This document shows, piece after piece, positions 1 through 11,000 of a DNA stretch of 26,778 nucleotides (position 1 is its first letter; each line of letters opens with the position of its first letter). The position numbers were made by a program, and so were the translations under genes. The stretch lies in contig JAEYSR010000079.1 in assembly GCA_023434535.1 (NCBI GenBank), positions 1 through 26,778 on the forward strand, read 5' to 3'. The DNA is from Actinomycetes bacterium. Its GTDB lineage: Bacteria; Actinomycetota; Acidimicrobiia; Acidimicrobiales; Microtrichaceae. Below the pieces are notes generated by a model. It saw nothing but the letters and a program-made list of their open reading frames with translations, was not told where the DNA came from and made no database searches.

Positions 1-148
1 GGGTCAACGCCTGCGGGCCTCGCCGGTCGCCGGGATCCCGGGTGGCGATCGCGCCGGCCAGCTGGCCCACCGTCGCCTCCGCGTCGGCTTGGATCTCCAG
101 GTCGACCGCCGCTCCCGACTGCCGGACGTAGTTGAGCCGCAGCTTCAC
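1..148 (-). CDS. N-terminus of an unidentified protein, possibly FtsK/EssC-like (cut by window edge)
   Basis: Only the first 49 residues are present; the gene runs off the left edge. The GTG start overlaps the TGA of the transglutaminase-like gene (GTGA), and a purine-rich GAGGGATGAGGGAA stretch precedes it, so translation is probably coupled. The visible protein starts VKLRLNYVRQSG and continues as a beta-rich, ubiquitin-like or FHA-like segment (VDLEIQADAEATVGQL). From memory, FtsK/SpoIIIE-type ATPases related to EssC in actinobacteria often begin with such a small N-terminal domain, and they are found near FHA, PP2C and kinase genes. That identity is inference: no ATPase motif lies inside the window. 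The reading frame and start are well supported; the function is not. Confidence 0.6.
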   Translation of the reverse strand, partial: MKLRLNYVRQSGAAVDLEIQADAEATVGQLAGAIATRDPGDRRGPQALT

Positions 149-2712
149 GTTCCCTCATCCCTCCACCACGAGTCCGACCCGGGGCTGTTCCCGGCCTGCG
201 TCGGCTGATCGTCCCCCACCGTCGAGCCAACCCGTCCGACGGCAGTGCCGACGAGCGGTCGTGAGTCTCCGGGACCAGCAATCTCGTCGGCACTCGTCTG
301 ACCCGCGACGATGCCAGTCCGCCGCAGCCGTCGGAGCAACCGCCAGCGCTCGAACGACGAGCGCAGCGACGCCAGCGACACCAGCACACGCCACCGCTCC
401 ATGCGCGACATGTCGGCGGTCATCGCGACGCGAGTGCCGTCCACGTCGTTCCAGTACGCCTCGACCCATGCCTCGCTCAGGTCGGTCGGGCCGAAGATGC
501 CGACGTCCGCGTGGTGAGCGAGGCCCACCGCGGCATCCGTGCCCATGAGCCGGGCCCCCTCGCTGCGCGTGGCGAGCACGGGGACGGGTGTGCCCATGTC
601 GGCGGCGAGGTCGATGACCTCGTTCCAACCACCGGCGACGCGCGTCGACGGCGGACCCTGGGTCCGTCGGCGAGCGCGACGCCGGGCCTTGAGGCCTGCG
701 ATCACGCCGGTGACGGCGGCGAGCACCGCGATCGGCAGCAAGGTGATCGCGCCGGCGTAGTACACCCACCGGGGGATGCTGAATCCGTCGGAATCATCCT
801 TCCGATCGTCCTGCTTCACCTTGTTGACGTCGACCTCGTCGTCCTCCGTCGGTGGGACTGTGGGCGGTGGTGGAGGAGGATCTGTCGACTGCTGGGCGCT
901 CTTCGTCTCCGGCTTGGGGGTCGGGTCGGCCTGAGGGTGGATGTCCTTCAACGACACCCAGCCGACGCCGTCGATGGCGACCTCCACCCAAGCGGCGACG
1001 TCAGATCCCTTGATCTCCACGGGCTGGTCGGCGGGGGCCCCAGGCGGCACGACGAAGCCCATGACGACCCGAGCCGGCACGCCCAGTCCTCGCGACATGA
1101 GCGCGACGAGCGGTGCGTACTGCTCGTCGTTGCCGATCATGACGCCCCCCTCCTCCACCATGCCGACGAGCCGACGGGCGTGGTGCCCCGGCCGGGATTC
1201 GAAGCCGTTGATGGCCTCGCCGTCGCTGGTCGCCCCGGTCGCGTTCACCTGGTCGACGACGCCGTTGAGCCGCTGGTAGTCGCTCGCCTGAGGCTGGGAC
1301 GGATCAGCTGATTCCGGCGCGGACGCGAACTCGGATCCGGCGGCCTCCACCGCTTCGAGCCGGACCGCATCAGGTTGGCGGACCTGGGCCCGGGCGCCGT
1401 CGCCGGCCTGCGTCGGCGGGAGGACGGACCGGGTCCGGAACACGTCGCCCTTGCGGAGCCTGACCCCCGACGCGCCGCTTCCGGTCGAGGAGTTGTAGCG
1501 GAACTGCTCACGCAGGAGATCGGCTCGTGGACCGTCGAAGTCGACGGCATCCAGGTAGCCGGCGCCGGGCACCCAGATGTCGGTGTAGTCCTCGACCGTG
1601 AGGGTGACGTCACGGTCGGATCCGTCGACGTCGTTCGAGACGGTCTCGCCCACGCGTTCGAAGTAGCCGGAGGATCCAGACCCTGACCCGACCGAGTACA
1701 CGACGCCGTCGTAGGAGTCGAGGACGGCGAGACGGAGCTTCTCCCCGCCTTCCATTCCCTTCACCGTGAACAGCGTCGAGTTCTTCAGCTGCTCCTCGTT
1801 CGTGTAGCGGCGGTATGACGACAGGGGCGATGGGTGCGTTCGGGGGTCGAAAGGCGGCTCCGTCTGGTCTCGCAGCACGAAGCGAGGGTGGGAGCCGACG
1901 CCGGGGATGCTCCCGCCGAAGACCGCCGCCGCCAGGCCCGCGACGGCGAGGACGGCGAGCACTCCGAGCCTGCGGCTGGAGCGGCCGGTCCCCACGTCGA
2001 CCCTGCGTTGCATCCGTCGGTGCAGCGAGACCCAGCCGATGGCGATCACCGCGAAGGCCGCGCCCTGCAGCACCAACGAGGCCGGTTCGTCGGTGCCGAA
2101 GAGGATGCTGAGCGCCAGCACGGCGAGAGCCGGAAGGACGGCGAACTGACCACGGCGGGTGCGTCGAGCGATGGTCAACGCGATGACCGACGCGACCACG
2201 CCGCACAGGTACGGGACGGCCAGGAGGTTGTCCCGAGCACCGGCCGGTGGCGTGGTCGTCAGCAGGCGGGCCCAACCGCTGATCGCGCCGTCGACGAGAG
2301 CGACCACAGCCGCTGGCGACGGGACGATGCCGGCGATGGCGGCATCCGGCACGGCCACGGCACCGCCGAACAGGAAGAAGACGCCGACGGTGGCCGCGCT
2401 GACGACCAACAGCGGCTGACGGGTTCGAGCGCCCCAGAGCGCCACGACGAACCCGAGCAGCGTTCCGACCAGCCCGGCGACGAGATAGCGGGTCCCCCCG
2501 TAGGCCGTCTGGAACCCGAACAGACCCAGGCCGATCATCAGGCCCAACCCAGCGATGTCGAACCACTCCTGTCGGTTCGGCCACGGCGAGCGCTTCGCTG
2601 GAGCGGACGCGTTCCCCGCCGACGGTGCCGGGCCGGGTGAGCTCGGAGGGGCAGGAGGGACCACCGGCGGCTCGGCCGGCGGAACCGGCGACGGCGGGAC
2701 GACCGCAGTCAC
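145..2712 (-). CDS. Membrane transglutaminase-like protein (TgpA-type architecture), catalytic residues lost
   Basis: 855 residues from GTG 2712, which overlaps the TGA of the DUF58 gene (GTGA); the longer open frame upstream is only a shadow of DUF58. The order is a Pro-rich cytoplasmic N-terminus (about 1-45), several hydrophobic helices (about 50-270), a large outer region, a transglutaminase-like core (about 500-600), a Pro-rich linker (PPPPPPTVPPTEDD), one membrane helix near 660-690 (WVYYAGAITLLPIAVLAAV), then a basic, Arg-rich cytoplasmic tail. The core keeps the family scaffold (LGVPARVVMGF, AWVEV, GVGWVSL). However, the position of the nucleophilic Cys is Asp529 (GNDEQYA), the His position is Ala573 (DVAAWVEV), and the Asp position holds Lys589. 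It is therefore probably a binding or scaffolding pseudoenzyme. MoxR, DUF58 and TgpA-like proteins are a recurrent gene trio, and this is the third member. Confidence 0.9.
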   Translation of the reverse strand: MTAVVPPSPVPPAEPPVVPPAPPSSPGPAPSAGNASAPAKRSPWPNRQEWFDIAGLGLMIGLGLFGFQTAYGGTRYLVAGLVGTLLGFVVALWGARTRQPLLVVSAATVGVFFLFGGAVAVPDAAIAGIVPSPAAVVALVDGAISGWARLLTTTPPAGARDNLLAVPYLCGVVASVIALTIARRTRRGQFAVLPALAVLALSILFGTDEPASLVLQGAAFAVIAIGWVSLHRRMQRRVDVGTGRSSRRLGVLAVLAVAGLAAAVFGGSIPGVGSHPRFVLRDQTEPPFDPRTHPSPLSSYRRYTNEEQLKNSTLFTVKGMEGGEKLRLAVLDSYDGVVYSVGSGSGSSGYFERVGETVSNDVDGSDRDVTLTVEDYTDIWVPGAGYLDAVDFDGPRADLLREQFRYNSSTGSGASGVRLRKGDVFRTRSVLPPTQAGDGARAQVRQPDAVRLEAVEAAGSEFASAPESADPSQPQASDYQRLNGVVDQVNATGATSDGEAINGFESRPGHHARRLVGMVEEGGVMIGNDEQYAPLVALMSRGLGVPARVVMGFVVPPGAPADQPVEIKGSDVAAWVEVAIDGVGWVSLKDIHPQADPTPKPETKSAQQSTDPPPPPPTVPPTEDDEVDVNKVKQDDRKDDSDGFSIPRWVYYAGAITLLPIAVLAAVTGVIAGLKARRRARRRTQGPPSTRVAGGWNEVIDLAADMGTPVPVLATRSEGARLMGTDAAVGLAHHADVGIFGPTDLSEAWVEAYWNDVDGTRVAMTADMSRMERWRVLVSLASLRSSFERWRLLRRLRRTGIVAGQTSADEIAGPGDSRPLVGTAVGRVGSTVGDDQPTQAGNSPGSDSWWRDEGT

Positions 2713-4025
2713 GACTTCGTCACCGCCCACAGCAGATGCCCGAGATCGGAGAGCTCCGACAGCGTCACGACCAGTGTGGAGCCGACCGGACGGAAGCCGG
2801 GTGCCTCGTCGGCCGCCACACGCACCACCATCGTCCGGACGTCGACGGGGAAGCGAACGACGAGGGCCCGCAGATCCGCGATCGTCGGTACCGAACCGGT
2901 GACGACGATCGCCGAGCTCACTCCGCTGGTCTTCCGCATGAGCACGTCGATCTGATCCGCAAGCTGGCTGTGGCGGCCGCGTTGCTCCAAACCGGCCAGA
3001 GCGTCCAGCATCGATCGCGGCTGTCCGACCGGCATGTGTCGGCCGCTCGCCCACATGGTCAGGTCCTGCTCGTCGCCGAGCGCCCGGACGCCGATCGACG
3101 CCGCGGCCGACACGGCCGTCTCGAACTCGTCGTCAGGTCCGCCGTCGCCTGGTGCGTACGCCCCCTTGGCACCGTCCAGCACGATCGCGAGGTGGGCCCG
3201 GCGCGTGTCGGTGAACTGGCGGACCATGAGCTTGCCCACCCGAGCGGTGGTCAGCCAGTGGACGAAGCGCCGGTCGTCGCCGGGCTCGTAGTCGCGGAGC
3301 GCGTGGAATGCGATGTCCGACGGTGACAGGTCGGCGGTGGGCTGGCCCTCGAGGTCGCGCATCAAGCCGGCGCCCAGATGACCGAGCGGCACCGTCCTGG
3401 GGTGGACGAACAGCGGGATGGGGGTGGTTCGGACGGCTGACCGACGTAGCACACCGAGGGGGTCGTCTCGAACGAGCGTGGCCGGGCCGACGGGGATGAC
3501 CGCCCTCCGCTGGGTCGGCAGCACGAACAGCTCCTCGTGGTCGGCGCCACCGGAGAGCGATGGGACAGCGAGCTCTGCCACCCCGGATCCGACCGTGAGA
3601 TCCATGCGCTGGCCGAGCACACGGCGATTGGTGCGGTTGCGCACGGTGACCTGGCCGGCCGCACGACCGCCGACGACGACCCGCTGGGGTTGGAGCTCCA
3701 GCTCGACGTCGAGCGGGGAACGGCCCAGCACGAAGGGGATCGCCACGACCATGACGACCGACGCCGCGGTGGCGATGTACATGAGCTCCAACCAGCCGAG
3801 TCGCCAGCCGGCGACCCACGACACGACGGCGAGCACGACCACGAACCAGCCGGTCCCGGTGATGACCCCGAGCGATCGGCGCGCCCTGCCCACGACGGAG
3901 GGGCGCCGAAGTGTCGCAGCACCGGCTTCCAGGGGACGAGTCGACGACGGGCGCGAGAAGGCCTGGACCGGCTCCGTGTCGTGCGCAGGGGTGTCGGAGG
4001 AACGCGGCGCGTCGTCGATCGACAC
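2709..4025 (-). CDS. DUF58 domain membrane protein (MoxR partner)
   Basis: 438 residues from GTG 4025, 5 bases after the MoxR stop; the open frame continues far upstream but that part is a shadow of MoxR. The N-terminus (about 1-60) is polar and cytoplasmic. Two adjacent membrane helices follow (VITGTGWFVVVLAVVSWVAG and LELMYIATAASVVMVVAIPF). Next comes a beta-sandwich-like outer or peripheral region containing VTVRNRTNRRVLGQ, and then the DUF58 signature (LRDYEPGDDRRFVHWLTTAR, GKLMVRQF) leading into a vWA-like strand LAIVLDGAKG. DUF58 proteins are usually encoded next to MoxR ATPases and are thought to be vWA-related partners or substrates in membrane or envelope assembly. The function here is inferred from that pairing. 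The stop overlaps the start of the transglutaminase-like gene. Confidence 0.9.
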   Translation of the reverse strand: MSIDDAPRSSDTPAHDTEPVQAFSRPSSTRPLEAGAATLRRPSVVGRARRSLGVITGTGWFVVVLAVVSWVAGWRLGWLELMYIATAASVVMVVAIPFVLGRSPLDVELELQPQRVVVGGRAAGQVTVRNRTNRRVLGQRMDLTVGSGVAELAVPSLSGGADHEELFVLPTQRRAVIPVGPATLVRDDPLGVLRRSAVRTTPIPLFVHPRTVPLGHLGAGLMRDLEGQPTADLSPSDIAFHALRDYEPGDDRRFVHWLTTARVGKLMVRQFTDTRRAHLAIVLDGAKGAYAPGDGGPDDEFETAVSAAASIGVRALGDEQDLTMWASGRHMPVGQPRSMLDALAGLEQRGRHSQLADQIDVLMRKTSGVSSAIVVTGSVPTIADLRALVVRFPVDVRTMVVRVAADEAPGFRPVGSTLVVTLSELSDLGHLLWAVTKS

Positions 4026-4030
4026 TGCGG

Positions 4031-4993
4031 TCAGGCCGCCCGCTCGGTCGGTGGCTTCACCTCGGCGAGGATGCGGGTGACGACGTCGGTGACCGTGGTG
4101 CCGGTGAACTCCGCCTCCGGATCCAGGACCACCCGATGGCTCAGGACCGGCTGCGCCAGCTCCTTTATGTCGTCGGGCGTCACGTAGTTGCGCCCGAGCG
4201 ACGCCGCCCAGGTCTTGGCAGCCCGGACGAACGAGATGCAGCCGCGGGTGCTCAGGCCCAGCTTGACGGCCGGGTGCGCGCGGCTGGCCTCGGCCAGGTG
4301 GGTCACGTACGCCAGGACCGATGCGTCGGTGTGGTTGCTGGACGCCAGCGTTGCCATCTCGGTCACAGCGTTGGCGGTGATGAGCGGCCCGACGTTGTCG
4401 CTCCGGTTCCGATTCGCGGATTCGGCCAGGATGCGGATGGTGGCGTCCTGGTCGGGGTAACCCAGGTGGGTCTTCATGAGGAAGCGGTCCAGCTGCGCCT
4501 CGGGCAGGCGGTACGTGCCGGCCTGCTCGATTGGGTTCTGGGTGGCGATCACCATGAACGGTGGACCCACCGGATGGGTGGCACCGTCGATCGTGACCTG
4601 GCCCTCCTCCATCACCTCCAGCAGGGCGGACTGGGTCTTGGGCGACGCACGGTTGATCTCGTCGGCCAGGACCACCGTGGCGAAGATCGGACCGCGTCGC
4701 AGCTCGAACTGACCCGTGCGCTGGTCGTAGACCGTTCCGCCCGTGACGTCGGACGGGAGGAGGTCCGGAGTGAACTGGATGCGGTGGTGGGTCCCCTGGA
4801 CGGTGTTGGCGATGGACTTGGCCAGCATCGTCTTGCCCGTGCCGGGAACGTCCTCCAGCAGCAGGTGCCCCTCGCTGAGCAGGCAGGTCAGCGCCAGTCG
4901 CACCACGTGGTCCTTGCCCACGATGGCCTTGCTGACGTTGCCCACCAGCTTGTCGAACGTATCGGCGAACCACGCCGCCTGCTCAGGTGTCAT
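4031..4993 (-). CDS. MoxR-family AAA+ ATPase
   Basis: 320 residues, the usual MoxR length. It has Walker A EDVPGTGKTML (about residues 45-55), Walker B VVLADEINRASPKTQSALLE with the family's EIN..P..QSALLE signature, sensor-1 MVIATQNPIEQAGTYRLPEA, arginine-finger region LDRFLMK, and a C-terminal lid domain (STRGCISFVRAAKTWA, YVTPDDIKELAQPVLSHR). MoxR proteins are cytoplasmic chaperone-like ATPases that remodel or insert partner proteins, typically together with DUF58/vWA proteins. The ATG start has a good ribosome site (AGGAG, 5 bases upstream) in the 17-base gap after the giant protein gene. That separate site suggests that MoxR is made in quantities independent of the giant protein while sharing its transcript. 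Confidence 0.95.
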   Translation of the reverse strand: MTPEQAAWFADTFDKLVGNVSKAIVGKDHVVRLALTCLLSEGHLLLEDVPGTGKTMLAKSIANTVQGTHHRIQFTPDLLPSDVTGGTVYDQRTGQFELRRGPIFATVVLADEINRASPKTQSALLEVMEEGQVTIDGATHPVGPPFMVIATQNPIEQAGTYRLPEAQLDRFLMKTHLGYPDQDATIRILAESANRNRSDNVGPLITANAVTEMATLASSNHTDASVLAYVTHLAEASRAHPAVKLGLSTRGCISFVRAAKTWAASLGRNYVTPDDIKELAQPVLSHRVVLDPEAEFTGTTVTDVVTRILAEVKPPTERAA

Positions 4994-5010
4994 CTGGATC
5001 TCCTAGGAAG

Positions 5011-8000
5011 TCAGTTCGTCGGCCATTGGGGCGAGACGTTCGACAGGTAGCCCGAGTGGTGACCTACCGCCCAGCCGTACTGGTCCGGACTCGTGTTTCC
5101 GCCGGCGATGGTGCCATCGACGACGACCATCACCCATCGTCCGGCTGAGCTGAACGAGCAGTCCTGGTAGTCACCGTTCCCGACGGAGATGGTCTTGTAG
5201 ACAGCGGGCTGGGGCGGATTATTCATCGTCATGTAGCACCGCACGGTGTGAGCGCCGGGACTGAAGTTCCGCAGCGAGATCCGGAGGCGATAGCAGCCCT
5301 GCGAATCCCCAGTGGCCATCCCATCCCCGTAGACGCAGCCGCCTGCTTCAGCCACTCGGTCTCCGATGGAGATCGACACCGTCGGGCACGGTCCAGTTGA
5401 GCTGCTGCGCGAGCTGCTGCTGCTCTGCCCAGCCTCATCCGTTGCCACGACGGTGAGCGACTGCGCACGGTCGCAGGAATCGTTCTTGCGAATCATCTCG
5501 CCGGAGGACCGAGCGACCCCGTCGACGGTTAGCGTGATGCCAAGTCCGTTCGAGGGGGGCGCGCCAATCTGGAAGGTCACGTGATCCTGCGCAACCTCGA
5601 CGACGGTCACGGTCGGCTGCTGCAGAGTCTCGTACGCCGTGACCTGGTTGGAGGCCGTCGATGGGTTCCCGCAACCCTTCGAGTTGCAAGCCTTGACGGC
5701 GAAATTGAAAGTCGAGCCCTTAGCGAGACCTTTCACCGTCAGGGCCGCAGATTGTTGGTTGACGGTGTTCGACGGTGAGACATCGACGAACGCACCGCCA
5801 TTTGTGCTCACCTGGTATTTGTCAATGTCGGCCCCACCATCGACGGGTCGCGTGAAGGCGAGCTGGACCTCGCCTCCGGAGTTGAAGGCACCCGGTCGCG
5901 CAGTTGCGACAACCGAAGCGATCGGGTCTGGCACGCTCTCCGACTTCACCGCAACCGAACGATCGGACGGCGCGGAGTCACCCGCCTTATTCGTCGCAGT
6001 GACCACTACCTCGAACAGGTTGTCGCGATCGGCGAGATCCACGACGAGCGGCATCAACTGGTTTCCTGGCACTGTGAGAGTCCGGTGTGCCGTCGTTGAC
6101 CCCGCCGGAAAGGCGACCACCGTGTACGTCGTGATCGCTGCGCCATTGCTCTCCGGAGCACTCCAACGGACTTCGATCCTCCGACCAAGTGGGTCCGCGA
6201 CTTTTGCCACCAGAGGCTTTCCCGGCGGGTCGGGCGCCTTTGCCGGCGTCTCGGCGTTGGAGTCTGCGGACCAGTCGCTCTCGCCAGTGGCCGCCTTGTT
6301 CTTGGCCCGGACCCTCACCCGGTAGGCCGTGCCGTTCTCCAGCCCGTCGATCGTGTGCTCGGTGACGTTGCCCAGCGTGATGCGAGCCGTGCCGTCCGGC
6401 AGCGCCGGCGTCACCTCGAGCTCGTAGCCCGTCACAGCCGACCCTTCGGTTCGCGCTGCGCTCCACTTGGCGACGAGCTTGCCATCGGGCTTGGTCTTGT
6501 CGAACGTGAGCTGGACGCCGGTCGGCGGGTCAGGACGCTGGTCGGGTCGTGCAGTCGAGGTCGGTCCGGCCGGGCCTTCGCCCACCTCGTTCACCGCCTT
6601 CACGGAGAACCCGTACTCCACGTCGTTGGTCAGGCCGGTGACGGTGCACGTGGTGAGGGTGCCGCAGTCGAACGGCTGGGACAGCCTGGACGCCACCACC
6701 AGGTACTTGGTGATCGCGGTGCCGTGCGGGTCGGGTGCCGTCCAGGACAGGACGACCTGGCGCGAGGATACGTCCACCACCGTGGGCGCCCCCGGGGCAC
6801 CGGGCACGTCCCGGACGATGATCCGCAGCACACCGGTCGTGACCCGACCCACCGGGTCGGTCACCTCGTAGCTGACGACGACAGTCCCGACGAAGCCTTC
6901 CTTCGGAGTCAACCTGACCGATCCGCCGTCGATGCGAGCGCCCGCGCCGCCGTCGTCGGTGGCCGACGTGAGCTCGAGCTCGCCGTCAGGGAAGGGGTTG
7001 GTGCAGTTGCGCAGCACATCGACGACGACCTCCTCACCGGCCGAGGCGTCTTTGACGTCCTCGACCGTGCAGGTGACCTGCGGTCGTGAGCTGGCGACGA
7101 TCTGGACCTCGACCGTCCCGTTCGCGGTCCGATCACCGAGCTTTGCCTCGAACGGGACGGAGATGACGTCACCGACCTTCGCGTCCTTGGATCCCGTGAG
7201 CGTGATGCGGCTGCCGACCTGGTCGATCTGGATCCCACCCGTGTCCGCACCCATCAACGTGAAGGTCACGTCGCCAGGATCGGCGGTGTCGGGATCGACC
7301 CGCCCGCCAAGATCGAGCTGCACCGGATCATCGCCCGGACCGATCCGCACCGGGTTGCCGGGGACGAGCTTGAGGGCGGTCTGAGGCGAGTCGGGCCCGG
7401 GAAGGATCCGGATCGGCACCGTGAACGTCACCTTGTTGCCGGCGTTCACGTCCGGGCTGTCGGTCACCTCGAACATCACCGAGGCGTCACCCACCTTGTC
7501 CGCCGAGGCCTGATACGTGAACTCGGTGGGCGTCATGTCGGGCAGGATCACCCCCTTGGTGGCGGTGACGAGGCGGCCTTGCGTGAGCTGCACGGGCTGC
7601 CCCTCGGGGTCGATCACGCGATCCGCGACCTTGATCGGCACCGTCTTCCCGGCCTCGACATCCACCACGCCCGCTTTCGGCTTGGCCTCGGGTGGGAGAT
7701 CGGTCGTGTCTCCCTTCGCCGGCACCCGTACGACCGCTGCTGCCGACAGTTTCTGCTCGTCCGTGATCCGGTACACGACGACTTGCGGTGCGGCGCCCGG
7801 AGTCACGACGACGTTGCCGCCGTCGACCGAGGCGTTCGACGGAGCGACAACTTCGACCTTGAGATCGTCCGGGTCCCCGTCGGGGTCCTCGTCGTTGGAG
7901 CGGACGTCCACGCTGATCGAGTCGGCGGAAGTGTCCCTCAGACGTGCCACGTCGTCGCGTGCGATCGGGGGCTGGCCGACCGTGTCGGCGCTGACAGTCA

Positions 8001-11000
8001 CCTTGATCGAGCCGACGACCGGCTGCGCCCCGGGCCCGTCGGTCACGTAGTAGTACAGCGGATCAACCGGACCGATCTCGTTGGGCGCCGTCACCCGAAC
8101 TCGACTGCCGACGACCTCGGCGTCCAGGCCGTCGGGGAACGGCCGCCCCAGCGCCGGGTCAGCAAGGCTGATGGGGTCGCCGTCGGGGTCGAAGTCGTTG
8201 TCCAGCACCGGGACCGTGAGCGACTGGCCCGGCGCGATCGTGACCTCGTCGTCCGCAGGCTGCGGTGGATTGGACGACGCACGGGGTGCGACGACCACGC
8301 GCACCGTTCCGGTCGCGACGCCGCCACGTGAGTCACGGACCTGGTAGGTGAAGGCGTCCCTGCCCCCGGTGTCGGACTTGAAGGCCTCGTAGATGATCGA
8401 GTCGGTGCCGACGGGGGTCACGACCCTGCCCAACGCGGGCGCCGGCTCCGGGCCGATGCCGACCAACGAGACCGAATCGCCGTCGGGATCGATGCCCGAC
8501 AGGGGGATCGTGACGCGTGCCGAGTTGCCGGAAAGCACGCGGGCTTCGACGGTCTGCGGCAGCGGTAGAGCGTTGTCCTGGGCGGCGCGGACGTTGACGA
8601 GGACCTGTCCCGACGACCACGTCAACCCGTCGTCGGTGACGCCGTAGGAGAGCTGCACGGTCCCCGGCGTGTTCGGAGCGACGAAGCGGACGACGCTGCC
8701 CGACACGAAGGCCGTGCCCTGACCCGGTTCGGGACCGCGCTGGAGCTCGGGAGCGAGTCTGAGCGTGTCGCCGTCGGGGTCCAGGTCGTTGGCCAACACC
8801 GGGATGCTCACCACGTCACCGGTTCGAACCGTCGCCGTGTCGGCACCCACGATCGGCCGAGCGTTGACGGCGTCGACCGGCGACTGCGCGACGACCAGAC
8901 GACCCGCCGACTGCGCTGCGCCGTCGCTCACGGTGTACTCGAAGACAGCGGGAGCGCTCAGCGGAACGTTGCTCCAGGCCCGCACCCGCCGGTGCTCGAG
9001 CAGCTGGAAGCTCACCTCCGGACCGGACAGGAGGCGGAGCCCCGTCACCATCATGACGTCCCCGTCGGGGTCCCAGTCGTTGACCAGCAGGTCGACCGAG
9101 CGCTTGGACTGGTCCGACAGCAGGAGCAGAAGGTCGGGACCGGCGCTCGGGGCACGGTTCTGCTGCACATCGACGACGTCGACACGGACGAGCGCCTGGA
9201 CCGTCTCGATCCGGTCTGTGACCTCGTAGCCGAAGATGATCGTCCCTGGCAGATCCGCCCGCACGACGATGCTGCCGTCCTCCGGCGAGAGGACGACCTG
9301 TGCCGTCCCCCAACCCGCTGCGGGCGGAACCAGCTTGGTGATCAGGAGCGGATCGCCGTTGGGATCCACGTCGTTGCTCAACGGATGCACCGTGATGTTG
9401 GAGTTGACCGCGCCCACCGCGTAGTCCGGCTGCGCTACAGGACCGACGTTCTGGCCCTGACCGACGACCGTCACGTCGAGCGGGCCGGAACCGGCCTTCG
9501 ACTCGGAGCCGGCCGGAGGTACGTCCGCAACGCTCACGTCGAGACGCCGCGTGCCGGGCGACCCGCCGGTGGCCTTGAAGGTGAGTCGGCCCGTCGGCAC
9601 CGTCTGGACCTCGCCGGTCGCCGGATCGTCGGCCGTGGCGCCCGCAAGCACCATCGGGTCGCCCTCTGGATCTTCCCAGTCCGGCAGCACCTCGTAGTGG
9701 CCGGGCGTCTGCATCTGGACCTGGAACGGTCGCTGGTCGACCGGGTCCTGCGGCCGCAGCGACTTGGCCCGAGGGGGGTTGTTGACGGAGTCGTCGACCA
9801 CCTCGACGGTCACCTTGGCCGGCGCGGAGGCCGCGACTCCGTCCGTGACGGCGTAGGTGAACGACATGGTGCCGGTGGCGTCCCCCGTCGGCGTCACCTG
9901 GACGGCCTGACCCTGGCTGACCACCGACACCTGCAGTGTGTCGGGTGCCGCCAGGCTCTCGGGCACCACGGTGATGACGTCGCCGTTCGGGTCGCTGTCG
10001 TTGTCCAGGACCGACACGATCGTGGAGCGGTTGCGCCGCGCACCGGTCTCGTCGTCGACCGCCCTCGGCGGCTGCTGCTCCTTCGAGAGGTTCAACGACT
10101 TGACCTGGGGATCCGGGTCGTCCTCCTCGTCCTCGGGGTCGACGACCTTGGGCGGTTCCCAGTCGCCGTCGATCTCCTGCAGGTCGTCGCCGACGCGGAT
10201 GACGACCTGTCCGGTGACGAGCTGGTTGAGCGCCACGTTCGAACGGTTGATCCGGAAGCGCAGATCCCCTGCCCCGGTTCCGCCGACCTTGTCGAGCAGG
10301 CGGGCGACCGACCCGCCCGATTCGCAACGAACCGACATGTAGGCGGGCGCTGCCCATGCCCCGTAGCTGCAGCCGTTGATCCGGGCCGGCCTGATCGGCG
10401 ACTGGAGCGCCGCGTCTTCGGCTCGGAGGTCAGCGGCCCCTCCGGCGGCGGGAACCGTGACGACACCCTTCGATGTCGAGACGACGACGTGCTCAGGGTC
10501 ATCACCGCTCAGCTGGAGCTGTGCGTCGTCGCCGAAGGACGACAGATCCATCGGATCTGCGCCGGGGAGGAAGAGCCGGGCGGAAGCGGTGTCGAGCAGG
10601 GCGGGAGTCGCTCCCGCCAGCGCGATCTGCAGGACGGCGGCGTCGCCGCCGACCCCGTCGAGGGCGACCTCGGTACGGTCGCCGCCTGCCGAGAAGGACG
10701 TGAGGGTTCCGCTCTTCGATGACCACGCAGCCACCGTGCCGTCGGGTCCGATGGTGACGAGGCTGGCCGCATCGGCAGTCACGTCGGGCTTGCGACCGGG
10801 GTCGAACGAACCGAGACCTTCGGCGGTTCCGGTCCACGCCCGACCCTTGGCGTCGACGACCAGGTAGCGGCCACCAGCCAGCTCCACCCGGGCGCCCTCG
10901 GGCAGCGGCAGCTCGGTCTCGGACAGCTCCTCTGTGGCCGGGTCGACCAGCTTCATGGCGCCCGAGTGGAACACGGCCACGCTGTCACCGTCCTGGGCCA

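Noticed and set aside
6985..10010. CRISPR-like or other non-coding repeat array because of the recurring ~300-base motif
   Set aside because: The repeats lie in one open frame, are spaced by whole protein domains, and encode ND.DP.GD calcium-type motifs.
8992..10722. 576-residue plus-strand open frame opposite the giant gene
   Set aside because: Arg/His/Asp-rich shadow composition with no domain pattern; the minus-strand frame has clear repeated domains.
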